NCBI RefSeq assembly: GCF_025698545.1
Contig: NC_068567.1
Location: 53,883,371 to 53,947,370 of the forward strand
Direction: 5' to 3'
DNA length: 64,000 nucleotides
Origin: Gossypium raimondii
Taxonomy: Eukaryota; Streptophyta; Magnoliopsida; Malvales; Malvaceae
Part shown: in pieces, positions 11,159-22,555 of the stretch
Position numbering within the stretch: the first letter of the stretch is position 1
How the letters are laid out: every line of letters starts with the position of its first letter
Made by a program: the position numbers and the translations under genes
The notes under the pieces: generated by a model
What the model was told of the DNA's origin: nothing
The model's database searches: none
Seen by the model: the letters and a program-made list of their open reading frames with translations, nothing else

Positions 11159-11826
11159 GGCTTTATTCACAATTTAACCCTTGAGCTATACTTGTTTTTC
11201 CACATTGATACTTAAATATTTTTTATATCAATTTGATATTTGAGTTTTGCATCATACTCGTTTTAGTACTTAAAAGTTAATAATATATAAAAAAATGCCA
11301 ATCAAAATGTGTCACATCATTGATGACATGGCACATTGATCAAGTTGACTTGGTATTGACAAACATTGACCTCAGTTATTGACCCACTTTTAGTTTCCAT
11401 GGTGATAATATTTAAAATTTTAATGAAATATTTTTGCAAACACGTTGGTCTATGTTGACCAATCTTTTAAAGAATGTTTACAAAATTAATAACTTTTAAA
11501 GAATGTTTACAAAATTTATAATTTTTACTAGTCAAACATTTGTTAACACCAGGTCAATGCAAGTCAACATTGGTCAACACCAAGTCAACTTGCCGCATCA
11601 CCAATTAACTTGCCATATCATTGATCAATGTGTCATGTCACTAGTTAACCTACCATGTCATCGATGACATGACATGTTTTGATTGGCCATCTTTTTTAAC
11701 ATCGTTAGTTTTTAAATACCAAAACGAGTAACGGTGCAAAGTTCAAGTATCAAAATGGGATAAAAAAATTTAGGTACTAATGTGGAAAAACAAATATAAT
11801 TCAAAGACTAATTTGTGAATAAAGCC
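11159..11826. mobile_element. Mutator-like non-autonomous element (668 bp)
   Basis: Long terminal inverted repeats start GGCTTTATTCACAA on each side and extend well over 100 bp (TTTTTCCACATT, then TACTCGTTTT...). A perfect 9-bp target duplication AATAATAAA flanks it at 11150-11158 and 11827-11835. A 9-bp TSD with long TIRs is the Mutator (MULE) signature. The interior holds TGTCATCGATGACATG-like palindromes and repeated GGTCAACATTGAC words, with no transposase ORF. Confidence 0.88.
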
Positions 11827-11835
11827 AATAATAAA

Positions 11836-13200
11836 AGAAATTTTTATCGAAACTAAAACACGAAAGCAAGTTAAAAGGAGAGTGAGTCTCTCTCGCCAAA
11901 AAAAGTTTCAGGATTAAGGGTCAGTTATCAATTGCTATTAGAGTTAATAAATGTTGTGGAAAAGTGCAGTTTGTTAAAGCATTTTGTATTGCGGTAAAAA
12001 TTGGGATGGGGAGTTAAAATGTTTATTTTAGACATGATATGAAAAAGTAAAAAATAATTAATTTAAATTATATTTAAATAATTTAATATACCTATACATG
12101 GAATATAAATTTTATATATTTTAAGTAATTAATATAAATTAGTTGTAAAATTAATGATGCATAAAATATTACAAAAATTTAAATATAATGATAAATAATA
12201 TTTAAATAGTTTAATCTAATGATACATAAAATATAAATTAATCTAAAGTTTTAAATACATTTTAAATAACTAATATAAATAAGGATATTTTGATAATTTT
12301 ACTTCAAAACACAAAAATCATAAGTAACTAAATTTCAAATTTTAAGCTTGAATAGAAAATCATTTTTCAATCATAGTTTTAACCTCAAAAGTTAGGTGTT
12401 CTTCGTTACTTCTAATGTTAAAAAGTTCTTTTAGAATTCCAAACACAATCAACAACAAATCTAAAACTTTGTGTGTCTCGTTTAAGTGCCTCACTTCCTC
12501 CTATATATAAGAGGAATTATGATCCAACTAATCTTCTAAGCAATAAAAATAATGGTAAACTTCATTCATAGTTGATTTACATTTTGGTCACTTAACTTCA
12601 AAATAGCTACTGAACTATTCGAAAAATTTTATTTAAATCACTGGGCTATTAAATCTTTTTTAAGCTCAGTCAGAGAGCTCCAAGCGACGATTCGATGATC
12701 GATATGGTGGATCAGTACCCATCAACAAGTAGAACATACCTTAGGTTCAAGTCGATCTAGCGGTCGGTGTTGAAGATTGGGGAACAAAACTGTTTGGATT
12801 TTGATTCATAGATTCGTGATGTTCAAACTATCATTTTAATTATATTTAATTTGGTAAAATATTTTTATTACGTTATTAAAAGTTATTTATTAATTTGTGT
12901 AAATATATATAGATGGTTAGAACATCATTGGATTCAAATCTTGTTTTATAATCAATAAATTTGAAATCGGATACCCAAATCTGCATCCTTGGTTGCAGGA
13001 AGTAAAAGGTTTCAGTCATTTGAATGTGCCGCCTTTTCCTCTTGGAAAATGTAAATATGACAATCATACTAGTTTTCCCTTAAACCAATACCCATCAATA
13101 GTATGAAGTAGGAAAAAAATACTGAGAAGAATGCAGAAACTCATCATGTAATTTGTTGTTTAGGATTATAACTGTTACTAGCTCAGGGAAAATAAAAGAT
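11836..13200. other. Intergenic AT-rich sequence, no gene
   Basis: No coding potential is recognised. Around 12,575-12,800, a TTTTGGTCACTTAACTTCAA-like segment resembles the end of other Mutator-type MITEs, but the second end was not found. Confidence 0.5.
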
Positions 13201-13212
13201 AACAGTAAACTG

Positions 13213-13224
13213 GCTTTATTTATT
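13213..13224 (-). terminator. Candidate polyadenylation signal of bHLH79
   Basis: On the minus strand this reads AATAAATAAA, about 385 nt downstream of the bHLH79 stop codon. It is the nearest canonical AATAAA in the 3' flank. Plant poly(A) signals are loose, so this is only a candidate. Confidence 0.3.
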
Positions 13225-13606
13225 TATCACAATTTCAACTTTTTAACTAACAAGACACTAAAACAAAGTTGATTCAACATGTCAGCATCAGACAGTAATT
13301 CTGAACAAGCAACTTTCTTGTACACCCAACGATAAATCATTCTAGGAGATTCTGTTCAGGTATTAGTACAGACAAGGCTGACCTTTCATATATGAAGAAA
13401 AAGAACACATTCTCCCAAACACAACAATCAAGATGTTCAGGTACTGACTTTAGCATTCTTTTAGAGCTCAATGCCTCATGTTGAGAATGAAAATAGAGTG
13501 TCTCTGGTTTTACCAGGATGCAATATGCTTCTTTGGGTATGACTGAAGGAGAGGATTCATTGGGAAATTAATGTTCTTATTGCTGATTGACAATGAACTG
13601 TAGAGA

Positions 13607-15492
13607 TTATGTTGTTCTTTCGAAACCACCATGAATATGCAACCACTCTGGTGATGCACCGCGACTGTATTCCCTCGTTGCTTGTGGACCAAATGCCATT
13701 CCAGTAGCATCAAACGTTTGTTGGCCATACTGAAATGACAAAGCAATTGTTATAGCAGATGTAAGTCTGGGGAAAAAGAAAAGAATCTCTTCGATGAAAC
13801 ATTCCAAAGTTTTCCCCTAACAAGGTCAATGCTGCTGTTGAATAGAATTGTTTCATTCAACACAAAGCAGTCAGGGACTACCTAAGCAAGTTCGAGATGA
13901 CTTGCGAGCATCTAACTTTAGACAACTGAAACTTCAACATAGAAAGCATGTGTATATGCTAGCAACTAGAAAATATAAATTGAAGTAATTAAATAAAACA
14001 ACAAAGTCAACAACAGATTAAATACTAACATCTTTAAGAGGAAATACTTCAATGGTAGGATTCATTCTTGAATTAACTGCTTCAAGCTTCATTGACAAGA
14101 ACTGCAACAGCAGCAATAATATTTCAGAATAAAAGTTCGAGATTACTGGGGCAAAATGTAAAATAAATACAATGATAGATAAGCAGAAGGAAACACACAC
14201 CTCAACCTGACGCTGTAGTGACTGAATGTAATTGATTATCTCATCAAGAACAAGAGCCTTGCCAATGACCTGAGTCCAATAAACGACTTAGTATGCGGCG
14301 TAAATATGCCATGCTCAGGCAAACTGAAGAGAAATTTGATATGGTTTCGGTCATCGACCATGTCACCACATAAGTTATCAATTTACCAATAAGCGGAGAC
14401 AGATACAGCAAACCAGGGACTAGTTTTTCTTATGCACAAAACATTGAATAAACAAACATAGAGTTGGTAGCAAGACACAGTTTACAAAATTTCCATTGCT
14501 ATATACCTTATTGCAACCAGGGACCAGTTTTTCTTATACACAAAACATTGAATAAACAAATATAGAGTTGGTAGCAAGGCAGTTCACAAAATTTTCATTG
14601 CTATATACCTTATTGCAACCAGGGACCAGATCCTGAAGAATTTTCATTCTTTCACTAATCTTTTCTCTCCTCGCCTGTCCATCAAATGATTCGGATCAGT
14701 GAAACATATTCAAATCTCCATGTACGTCAGATTCTATGAATTTTGTTCAACCAAAACGCCAAAAACTGCATAATGATGGTAAAAAATAGTAGGCGATGAT
14801 AAAATATTAAAAGGGTTAGATATATAAGTTTCACAATCAAAGACATGTCCTTTGTATCAAATTTCGGTTTTTATACATTGCAAGGATTTCAAACTATCAT
14901 AAAGCAAGTTACCCTTTCTGCTAAACTGTGACTATCAGTAGCTTGACCCCTTCTAGCTCGCACATGGATGTAGTCTTGTTTAGGTGGCTCTGGTGGTTTA
15001 GCTTTTTGTTCCACTGGCTTGCCTGAACTGGGTTCTGCTGCTTCAACTTTAGAATCGTCATTCTCCTCTCTACATCCTGATGCTTTAAGTCTCTTTCCAT
15101 CACCAAAACTCTGCCCAAATTATTAAAAAAACTGCCCTATTAATTCCAATCATTTCCTTTCAATACTTGAAAGATAAATGTCAAGCAAAATAAAAAGGTG
15201 CCCATCTGAAATAGTACAAGTGAGGATCACAAAATCCAATTAATGAAAGAAGTAAAGTGAAAATGAATACCACGCCATTGCCACTACTGGTGGAGACAAC
15301 CTTAGCTGCCTCATCTTCTCCATCACGCCTTCTCCTCACACCACCCGATACCTCTGGATTGGGGTGGTCGTAATGAGGCGGCGGCACATTCCCAAACTGA
15401 CCCCTCCTTAACCCAGATTCATTCACGGGATACTGCCAGATCTCCGCTAGATTGTACCCCCCATCGCTCATCATAGCTGGTGGATCCATCAC
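13607..15492 (-). CDS. bHLH79: bHLH transcription factor, bHLH79-like
   Basis: Six exons join in phase on the minus strand: 15271-15492, 14913-15110, 14609-14674, 14201-14269, 14030-14101 and 13607-13729. The product is about 249 residues. The N-terminus [19 protein letters not shown] matches the start of the bHLH79 type. A proline- and lysine-rich linker precedes the basic helix [20 protein letters not shown], with the His-Glu-Arg triad (H135, E139, R143) of E-box/G-box binders. Helix-loop-helix residues span about 141-185 ([21 protein letters not shown]), followed by [10 protein letters not shown]. The C-terminus [15 protein letters not shown] is also typical of bHLH79. It acts as a dimeric nuclear DNA-binding regulator. 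Exon borders within the bHLH (after AER, CNK and QVE) match this subfamily. A tandem duplication in the intron after exon 3 copies that exon's 3' end and donor. Confidence 0.93.
14411..14616. repeat. Tandem duplication copying exon 3 end and splice donor of bHLH79
   Basis: There are two direct units, 14411-14514 (104 bp) and 14515-14616 (102 bp). They run from AACCAGGGAC to TATATACCTTATTGC, and the next 14 bases continue into exon 3 itself. In gene sense, the second unit therefore ends with a copy of the exon 3 terminus CCTGGTTGCAATAAG|GTATATAG. Differences are a few substitutions and a 2-bp indel. Confidence 0.9.
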
Positions 15493-16272
15493 CCAGCAAA
15501 AAGGTAAAGTTTGGTTAAATTATTAGCGAAGAAAGATGATGGGGTTTATTGCTTGTTGTCTCTAATGTGTTTGATCTCATTACCGAACTGTGTATCTATG
15601 ATGGCTTAGAAAGAGACCTCGAGAGTTGCGAACTTAAGTAACTTCCAGTGAGGTTTACTGGGAGGATTCTTTTTTATGCTTCCAAAACCCGGATCACTCT
15701 CTCCTTCGCTTCTCCACCATCCGATTCCACTTTTAAACCCACCGTATCACTTGATTAGTACCTAATTGGGAAATTAAGCTGATGTGATTAATGATTAGAA
15801 AAACAATGATTAAGTGTCAATTTGTTAGAAAGTTTTTGGGAATCTTTAGCTATTTATTTTCTTCTCATTGCCGGGTTTACCTACTTATCGCCATTTCCCT
15901 TCCAATTTTCTTTCTTTTTTCATTTAATGAAGAAATCAAATCTGTATTTTAAATGTTAAAAACTATTACTGCTTGTGTTTTGAAATGATTTTAAATCATT
16001 CAAATAAATATGTTAAATTGTTTATATTTCAAATTTTAATACAAATAAATAGATTATCCTAGTGCGATGCATGGATTGACCATGTATATTTATTTGTTAG
16101 CATGATTAAAATTTTATAATACAAAAGAGGTAAGAATTATTGTCAATTTTCAATTTTTCAATTTTTAAGTTTTGTGTAAAATTACATGAATGTTTATATT
16201 ATGAGCTATATTATGTTATTTTTATTTTTAAAATTTTACACTTATGTTGATAGCGATTATTTTACACTTAAA
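15493..16272. other. bHLH79 upstream region, no gene
   Basis: This holds the 5' leader and promoter of bHLH79 on the minus strand, followed by AT-rich sequence. No individual site is strong enough to call. Confidence 0.4.
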
Positions 16273-16281
16273 TTAATTTTA

Positions 16282-17005
16282 GGGTAAACTATTAAAATAC
16301 CCACTTTTATTTATGTTTTAGTCACTTAGCCGTTAATTGCCTTTAACGGTATAACGGTAAGCTGATGTGGCACGTTAAATCATCATTTCAAACGAAAATT
16401 TTAGGTTAAATTCTATAATTGGTCCCTATATTTTTTTTTCTTTTATGTTCTTTTAACTTTCTTTTTTTTCCCTTTATTTTTCATTCTATTCTGCTTCTCC
16501 CTCTGTTTTCCTCCTTCCTTCATTTCTTTTAACGTAGTTTTTTATATTTTCCATTTGTTAAAACTAGTCCACAAGCTCGCATTGCTCGAAAAAAATTAAA
16601 TTGTTCAAAAAAAAGAGTATAGCAATTAGTTTTAACAAATGGAAAACATAGAAAATTTACATTAAAATAAATGGGAAAGGGAGGAAAACAGAGGGAGAAG
16701 CAAAAGAGAATGGAAAATAAAGAAAAAAAAAAGGGAAAGTTAAAAGAACATAAAAGAAAAAAATTAAATTGCTTAAAACAAAAAAATATATGTACCGATT
16801 GTATAAATTAACCTAATTTTTTTGTTTTAAATAATGATTTAACGTGCCACATCAACTTATTGTTACATCGTTAATGGCAATTAATGGCTCAGTGACTAAA
16901 ATGTTACAACGTGGTAACGTAAGTAGCTAAAACGTAACATTTCAAACATAAGTGACTAAAATGTAACATGAGATAAACAAAAGTGATTATTTTGATAGTT
17001 TACCC
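16282..17005. mobile_element. Fold-back Mutator-like element (724 bp)
   Basis: Almost the whole element is an inverted repeat. GGGTAAACTATTAAAATA and the TGATGTGGCACGTTAAATCA block on the left pair with their complements on the right. Even the pyrimidine stretch CTTCTCCCTCTGTTTTCCTC at about 16,500 pairs with GAGGAAAACAGAGGGAGAAG at 16,682. A perfect 9-bp target duplication TTAATTTTA lies at 16273-16281 and 17006-17014. There is no ORF. Transcription would give a hairpin of about 340 bp. Confidence 0.88.
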
Positions 17006-17828
17006 TTAATTTTAATAAGTACATTATCAATTAAGTATCATATATTTATAATTGTGTATTATTGTGTTATGAATTAAACAATAATTTAATAATTATGATA
17101 TGTAAATAAATTCAATATAATTAAATTATTATTTAAATATTTTATATTTATGATATTTATAATATTTTATAATAAATAAGTTAATTATATATTTTCAACA
17201 CGCCTATGTGACCCTACTCCAATGTACAATTTGCCCCAACTCGCTTGTAAAAGAACACACACATTTCACTAGGAGACCGATCAGCGTTCCTCACACTTGA
17301 TTTTGATCCGATTCACCTAAATCAAGTCATTCAAACGACATTTATACATGAGTTAACGATTGATTCCAAGATTTATCAAAATTATTAAAAGATTTGTTAA
17401 GAACTGGAAAAAGTCGAGTAATTGAAATGAAAGATTAACGTGGATCAATGCTATTGCGGAGTTTACAAGTTCTATTTATCGAAACGAATACACTTACCGA
17501 ACTTTGATGAAAATATGGATGCTATCGACAATGAATTCAACAACCGGTAGAAAATGATTTAATCAAGGATTGATTTGATACGAAAAAGAAAACTATTCAA
17601 CAGCAAAAAAGATGAAAAATATAATGTAAAGGAAGGGGAAGAAAATAAAAAGAGAATAAATAGAAAGATGAAGAAAATTCTATTAGGATTTGAAAAGGGG
17701 TAATATGAAAATCTAATTGGGAAAATAAGAGAAAAAGATTATGGAATTCTAATTCTATTGAAATTTTGAGAAGGAGCAAGTTGTGATTTCTAATCATGAA
17801 AGAATTGGTTAAATTCTAGGGTTTGTAA

Positions 17829-18262
17829 TTTTCCCAAGATTTTGCCGAACTTTGAAATTAAAATAAAAGGGAGAAAGGAGGTAGAGACTCGAATTCGGGT
17901 TCATAAAGGGAAACTAACATTTAACCATTGGGTTGTTACCCATTTATTATTTATTTTTTACACTTAATTATATAGATATGTTTTTGGGGGTGTTTTTGGT
18001 GAACTTATGAAATAAAAAGGAGACTTGAACCTTGATTTCTAAAGAAGAGGCACTAATGCCTAACCATTAAATTTATGTCTTATTCCTTGTTTATTTTAGA
18101 CACTTAATCGTACATATTGCTTTCTTTTTTGAGACTTGCCGAATTCCCAAAATAAAAAGAAAAGGAAGGATTTGAACCTAGGATCATAAAGGAGGGAAGC
18201 TAACCTTTAACCATTAGGCTTGAACCTATTTTTTACTTGATTTTATTTATTAACAAAATGGG
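17829..18262 (-). repeat. Three tandem units (about 141-150 bp) with tRNA-like A/B boxes
   Basis: Units start at about 17,829, 17,980 and 18,121 and share a TTGCCGAA/TTGGTGAA head, an A-rich AAAATAAAAAGGAG stretch, and a core with box-like words. On the minus strand, unit 3 has TAGCCTAATGGTTA about 40 nt before GATCCTAGGTTCAAATCC, close to pol III box A (TRGYNNARYGG) and box B (GGTTCRANTCC). Units 1 and 2 are more decayed (ACCCAATGGTTA...GAATTCGAGTC; AATGGTTAGG...AAGGTTCAAGTC). It could be an array of tRNA-derived SINE heads. I do not call a functional tRNA because no cloverleaf closes. Confidence 0.55.
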
Positions 18263-20837
18263 AGGAAGGGCTACTACTCGCGTATTCTTTATTACTTTAC
18301 ACATTTATCACATATAATACCATAACTTTAACACTTCTTCACTTAAGCCCTCTTTCCACTTTATAAAATGTCATGACATACTTTATTAACTTTACCATTT
18401 AATTTTTTTCCACTGTTATTGTAAATTACCATAATTTCATGACTTAAACTAAAATTTGTATCATCAACACTACTTTCCTTTGATAATACTATACATAGCA
18501 TTATTAAAATAGTAAATAAGTTACTTAATTTGCATAATTTCTAATTAACATGACTTAAACATAATTAAATTCTTGACGTACTTACTTTCAGAACTTAAGA
18601 TGTGGGTTTAGGTTAGGAGAGAGAAAAAGAAGACGGTGGAAATTCCTAGTGGAAGACTAATTTCCCAAAAATTGAGCAATTTTCCCTTTTGGTCACTCCA
18701 TGTTTCTCCCCTTTTCCAATTAGGTCTTGACACACTATTTTTAAATTAAACCTCGTAATCAAGTTTCGTTTTAGATCAATTAATAAAATAAAACCTAGTT
18801 ATATTATTTTAATACTTTAATTAATTATCTAAAGCAAAGTTTAAAGACTAAATCATAATTTTAGTAAAACCTTTTTGTAAAATTGAGAGTAAAATTATGG
18901 AATTATCCAAATAAGACTTAATCATGCAAAATTTTAGGTCATTTCATAGAACTTAGAGACTCCAATTGCATAGCATAAAAATCGAACTCAATTGCAAAGA
19001 TAACAAAACATGTCCAACCTATATATGACACATTGACACCTATACATACTATTTCATGTTTTTATGTCAAATTTTCTATTCTAGCATATTGTATATCATA
19101 CATAGATCATACAAATCATGCCTAGTTACACTAAAACATACATTAACACACTCTAATAATCATGTGTATTCAAACTCAAATCCAATCAATCAATCAACCA
19201 CAAACCCAAATCTTCTGAACCGATTTTTAGAATGTGACACAAATAGTAGCATATAAACTATGCACAATATATGATAAAAGTGTAAATACCGGTGACCAAA
19301 ACTTGTTTAAATTAAAATTTTATTCTTCTATTGGAAGGTCATAGTCTTGTGTAGGTGGAAATTTAAAAATAATTATAAGGTAAAACTGTAGATGTCTGAT
19401 CGAGGAGGAATCTTGACACCATGGTGTCCATAATGTTGATGAATCCACTTCACCCCTCACTCTCAACTGCTGATAATAAAATTAGCAATGTCCTTTTTCC
19501 TGCTTGTTTGCTACCAACTTCATTTTACTTGTGGGTTGAAAGTGTAAATTTTGTTTATTTTAAAATTGAAAATATGAAAAATTACAATAGTTTAAATAAA
19601 GCTCCATAAAATGATATCTAAATAAGTAATTATTTTAAAAAGAAATCCCAATATTATCATTCCAATATCATTGAAGCCAAAAAGAAAAATGAAAAAAGAG
19701 GAAGTTAAAAGCAATTGATTTGGATGTACAGAATGCTGTAAACCCAAAAGTAGTAAATCCACGTGCCAAAAAAAGAATGAGCTGTAATACAATAGCTGTA
19801 TTGAAATTGAAATTGAAAGAATTCTCTTCGCCTATCATTATAGCTTCATCATATAAATATTCAATATTGAAACAACGCTAAGATTTTCTTGCAAGTTGAG
19901 AAGTTTTCCTTTTTCAACAAATATAATGAACAAGAGCACGTGATGGAATAATTGAAAATTTTCAAATTTTTGGAGCTAAGATATTAATCACGTGCAGTGT
20001 TAGTGACTTGCCAAAGAAAATGGGAAAGATAAGGGCTTCTGCCAAACTTCCCATTTTCATGTATAACTTAGTTAGGCATGCATAATCACCAGAAAAGATA
20101 AGTTGCTTCCTTAGCTTAAAATGGATTTTGTGGCCCAATTTTATTTCACCACGTTTAGGATTACGCTCTACCTATGCCTTTATTCCTGGATAAAAAGAAG
20201 TGAGATGCAACTTTCACATTTATCCTCAAATTTGTATGTCCCATCCAATGTCCAAGATAGCCAAGGAGAAGTGTAGGTAAAAGGCGTGCGCTTTGCTCCA
20301 AGCTCCCATATCGGGGGAGCTCTCGCCTTCATTCTCAGCCATGTGGAGAGAGTTGCACCTCATTTGCATTTCCCCACCTTTCGTTATAATCCGCATGTGA
20401 AACATACATCTCCTATGCCCATTTTCCACTCCCTTTATTTCTTTCATTAAAAAAACTTAATGTCACGTGCTCAATTACTCCATCTGGTAATATGCCCACT
20501 CTTTTCCTCCGCAAGCATGTTCGGTTTGCTATACTTGCAGTTAGGGAGGATAGAGTAAAATATCCGTTATTCCCCTGTAGAGTCATTATTAAAATTATGT
20601 GAATTTATTTAAGTTTGTACTTTCTTTTAGATTGAGTTTAATTTTAATTGGCATCAATATTATCGTAAATGTAAGATGACATTAATCTGACTACACTCAA
20701 ACACATTTTATCTTCCATTTAAAGATTATGGGTAATACTGAATATTATGCGTACTCGAATTGATATGAATTTAAATTAATTCAAATTCGAAATAGTATTA
20801 GATATATTATAAACGTACAATAAAAGTAAGTCACAAC
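18263..20837. other. Intergenic, no gene recognised
   Basis: AT-rich sequence with scattered short open frames that lack family resemblance and exon context. The segment 20,220-20,450 is less AT-rich and open on the minus strand for 73 codons, but I do not recognise the peptide. Confidence 0.5.
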
Positions 20838-21480
20838 TAGAGGTGTTCATGAGTTGGGCCGAGCGAGCCTAAGTATGATATTAGTATACTTTATGCTTGT
20901 CTAAGCTTGGCCCCAAATATGGACCTAAAATTTTATCTAAGCTTGTCTATATTTACAAAAGACTAACCCAAGCTCATTTTAGGTATGTCGATATTATTTT
21001 TAAAAAAATATTTATATTATATTAATTTAATATTTATATTATATTATATTATATTTTTTATATAATCATCTTAACATTATTGTAATATTTATATTAAAAT
21101 AATATTATATATTTAGTATAGGTTTTACTTTTTTTAATGTGTTATAAATTGTATCATATATAAAAATAACATAATATAAAATATTATGAACTTAAAAAGA
21201 TCAGGCGAACTCAAACTTGAACATTTAAAAGTTCAAGCCTAGTCTATATTTTAAATAAGCCTAATTTTTTTTGTCTAAATTTATATTTGAATTTAATAAT
21301 ATTACCTAAAGTTTCTTAAATTTTGAACGGGCCTTCAAATTTGGACGAATAATTTTGACCATAAACAGTTGTAACCCAACCCAGACAAACTTAGGTTAAG
21401 GGCCTAAAAGAGCATGTGTCCCGCAAGGCCAATATTCATGCTTCTATCTCTTGAGCTTTAGTTCGGATCCAGCCTTAGAT
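20838..21480. mobile_element. Decayed hAT-like sequence
   Basis: It begins TAGAGGTGTTCATGAGTTGG, the same terminus as the hAT MITEs at 35,439 and 43,612. Repeated GCTTGTCTAAGCTTGG and AAGCTCA words follow. I could not fix a right end or target duplication, so the end is approximate. Confidence 0.4.
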
Positions 21481-22506
21481 ATATATTTTTTCAGATAATA
21501 TATTTTGACTTTTAATTTTTTTTAAGAAAAAAAACAAGAACTTGTTGAATGAAGTGAACTTACTGCTAGCTTAATTCACAACAATTCTTTTAGTAAATAT
21601 TGACATTGTTTTTATGGCAGCAATTTAGATATTATTTTTTAAAAGTATTTTGAACAAAAGTTAAAATTTTTGATTCTGTTTTAATAAAAATATTACTTTT
21701 GAAAGTAATGTTTTTATCTCAAAAGTATTTTTTGTTTTAAATGGGAAAGAAATTATGATTTAATAAATGTATAAAATAAATTATAAGATGGAACACCTAT
21801 GAAAGGCCAAATCTCATGAATTGATTCATACAAAAAGGGCTTGTGATTGAAATTTAATTTAAGAAATATATATATATATATATTCCAGCATCCAGCTCTG
21901 TAGGGGGCCTGCATTGCAGCCCATTCAAAACTAAAAAATAAAGGAAAAACTTAGACTGGACTCAAGATATGTATATATTTTTAGAACAATAAAATTTTGG
22001 GGTAAACTCTTGAGCTCGAGTTCCTATTTCCAAAAAAAAAAAAAAAAACCCAAGTAGAAATTTACATAATACAGGAATCAGGGCAATAATGTGGGCTTCA
22101 ATCAGAGGACCTGGTTTAAGATTAATATAATAAACCCGATTCGACATTGATGTTAAATAATAACGTAAAATAAAATTTAATTGAAATAGAATGGGGGAAA
22201 GTGTCTTTAAATGGTTTTAGATCTTAAGTAACGTAGCAGCATTGACTATGTGAATTACCATCAAGTCCAGAGCCCTCTGCTCTTATTCCTAGTTTAGGCC
22301 CAAAGGCATGGGGACAGATGGCAACAAGGCTTTAGAAATGATTATTGTGGGTAATCATATTCATGCATTGATGTTCATAACTTTGCTTTTTTTTATCTTC
22401 ATACTGAAACACAATGTGAAATGAAATCCATTGACTGTAGCATCAGTATTCACAGATGAGAAGCATGCCAAGATACTAAATGTTGGTAAATAATACAGCA
22501 ATTTTG
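21481..22506. other. Intergenic, 3' of the secreted LRR gene
   Basis: AT-rich, with a short (TA)n run near 21,870-21,885. No gene is seen. Confidence 0.5.
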
Positions 22507-22542
22507 TTTTTTTTTTTTTTTTGGGGGGGGGGGGGGGTGGGG
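22507..22542. repeat. Homopolymer junction T16-G15 next to the LRR gene stop
   Basis: Sixteen T are followed directly by fifteen G, then T and GGGG. On the gene strand this reads C4, A, C15, A16 and starts a few bases after the stop codon. It is a slippage-prone tract. The A-run just after an intronless coding region could also be the relic of a retroposed poly(A) tail. Confidence 0.85.
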
Positions 22543-22555
22543 AATTCCAAGTAAT

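Noticed and set aside
17829-18262. A functional tRNA gene
   Set aside because: Box-like words are present, but no acceptor stem or anticodon loop can be formed by eye.
20226-20447. 73-codon minus-strand open frame in a less AT-rich stretch
   Set aside because: No recognised domain, no splice or neighbour context. Chance is sufficient.
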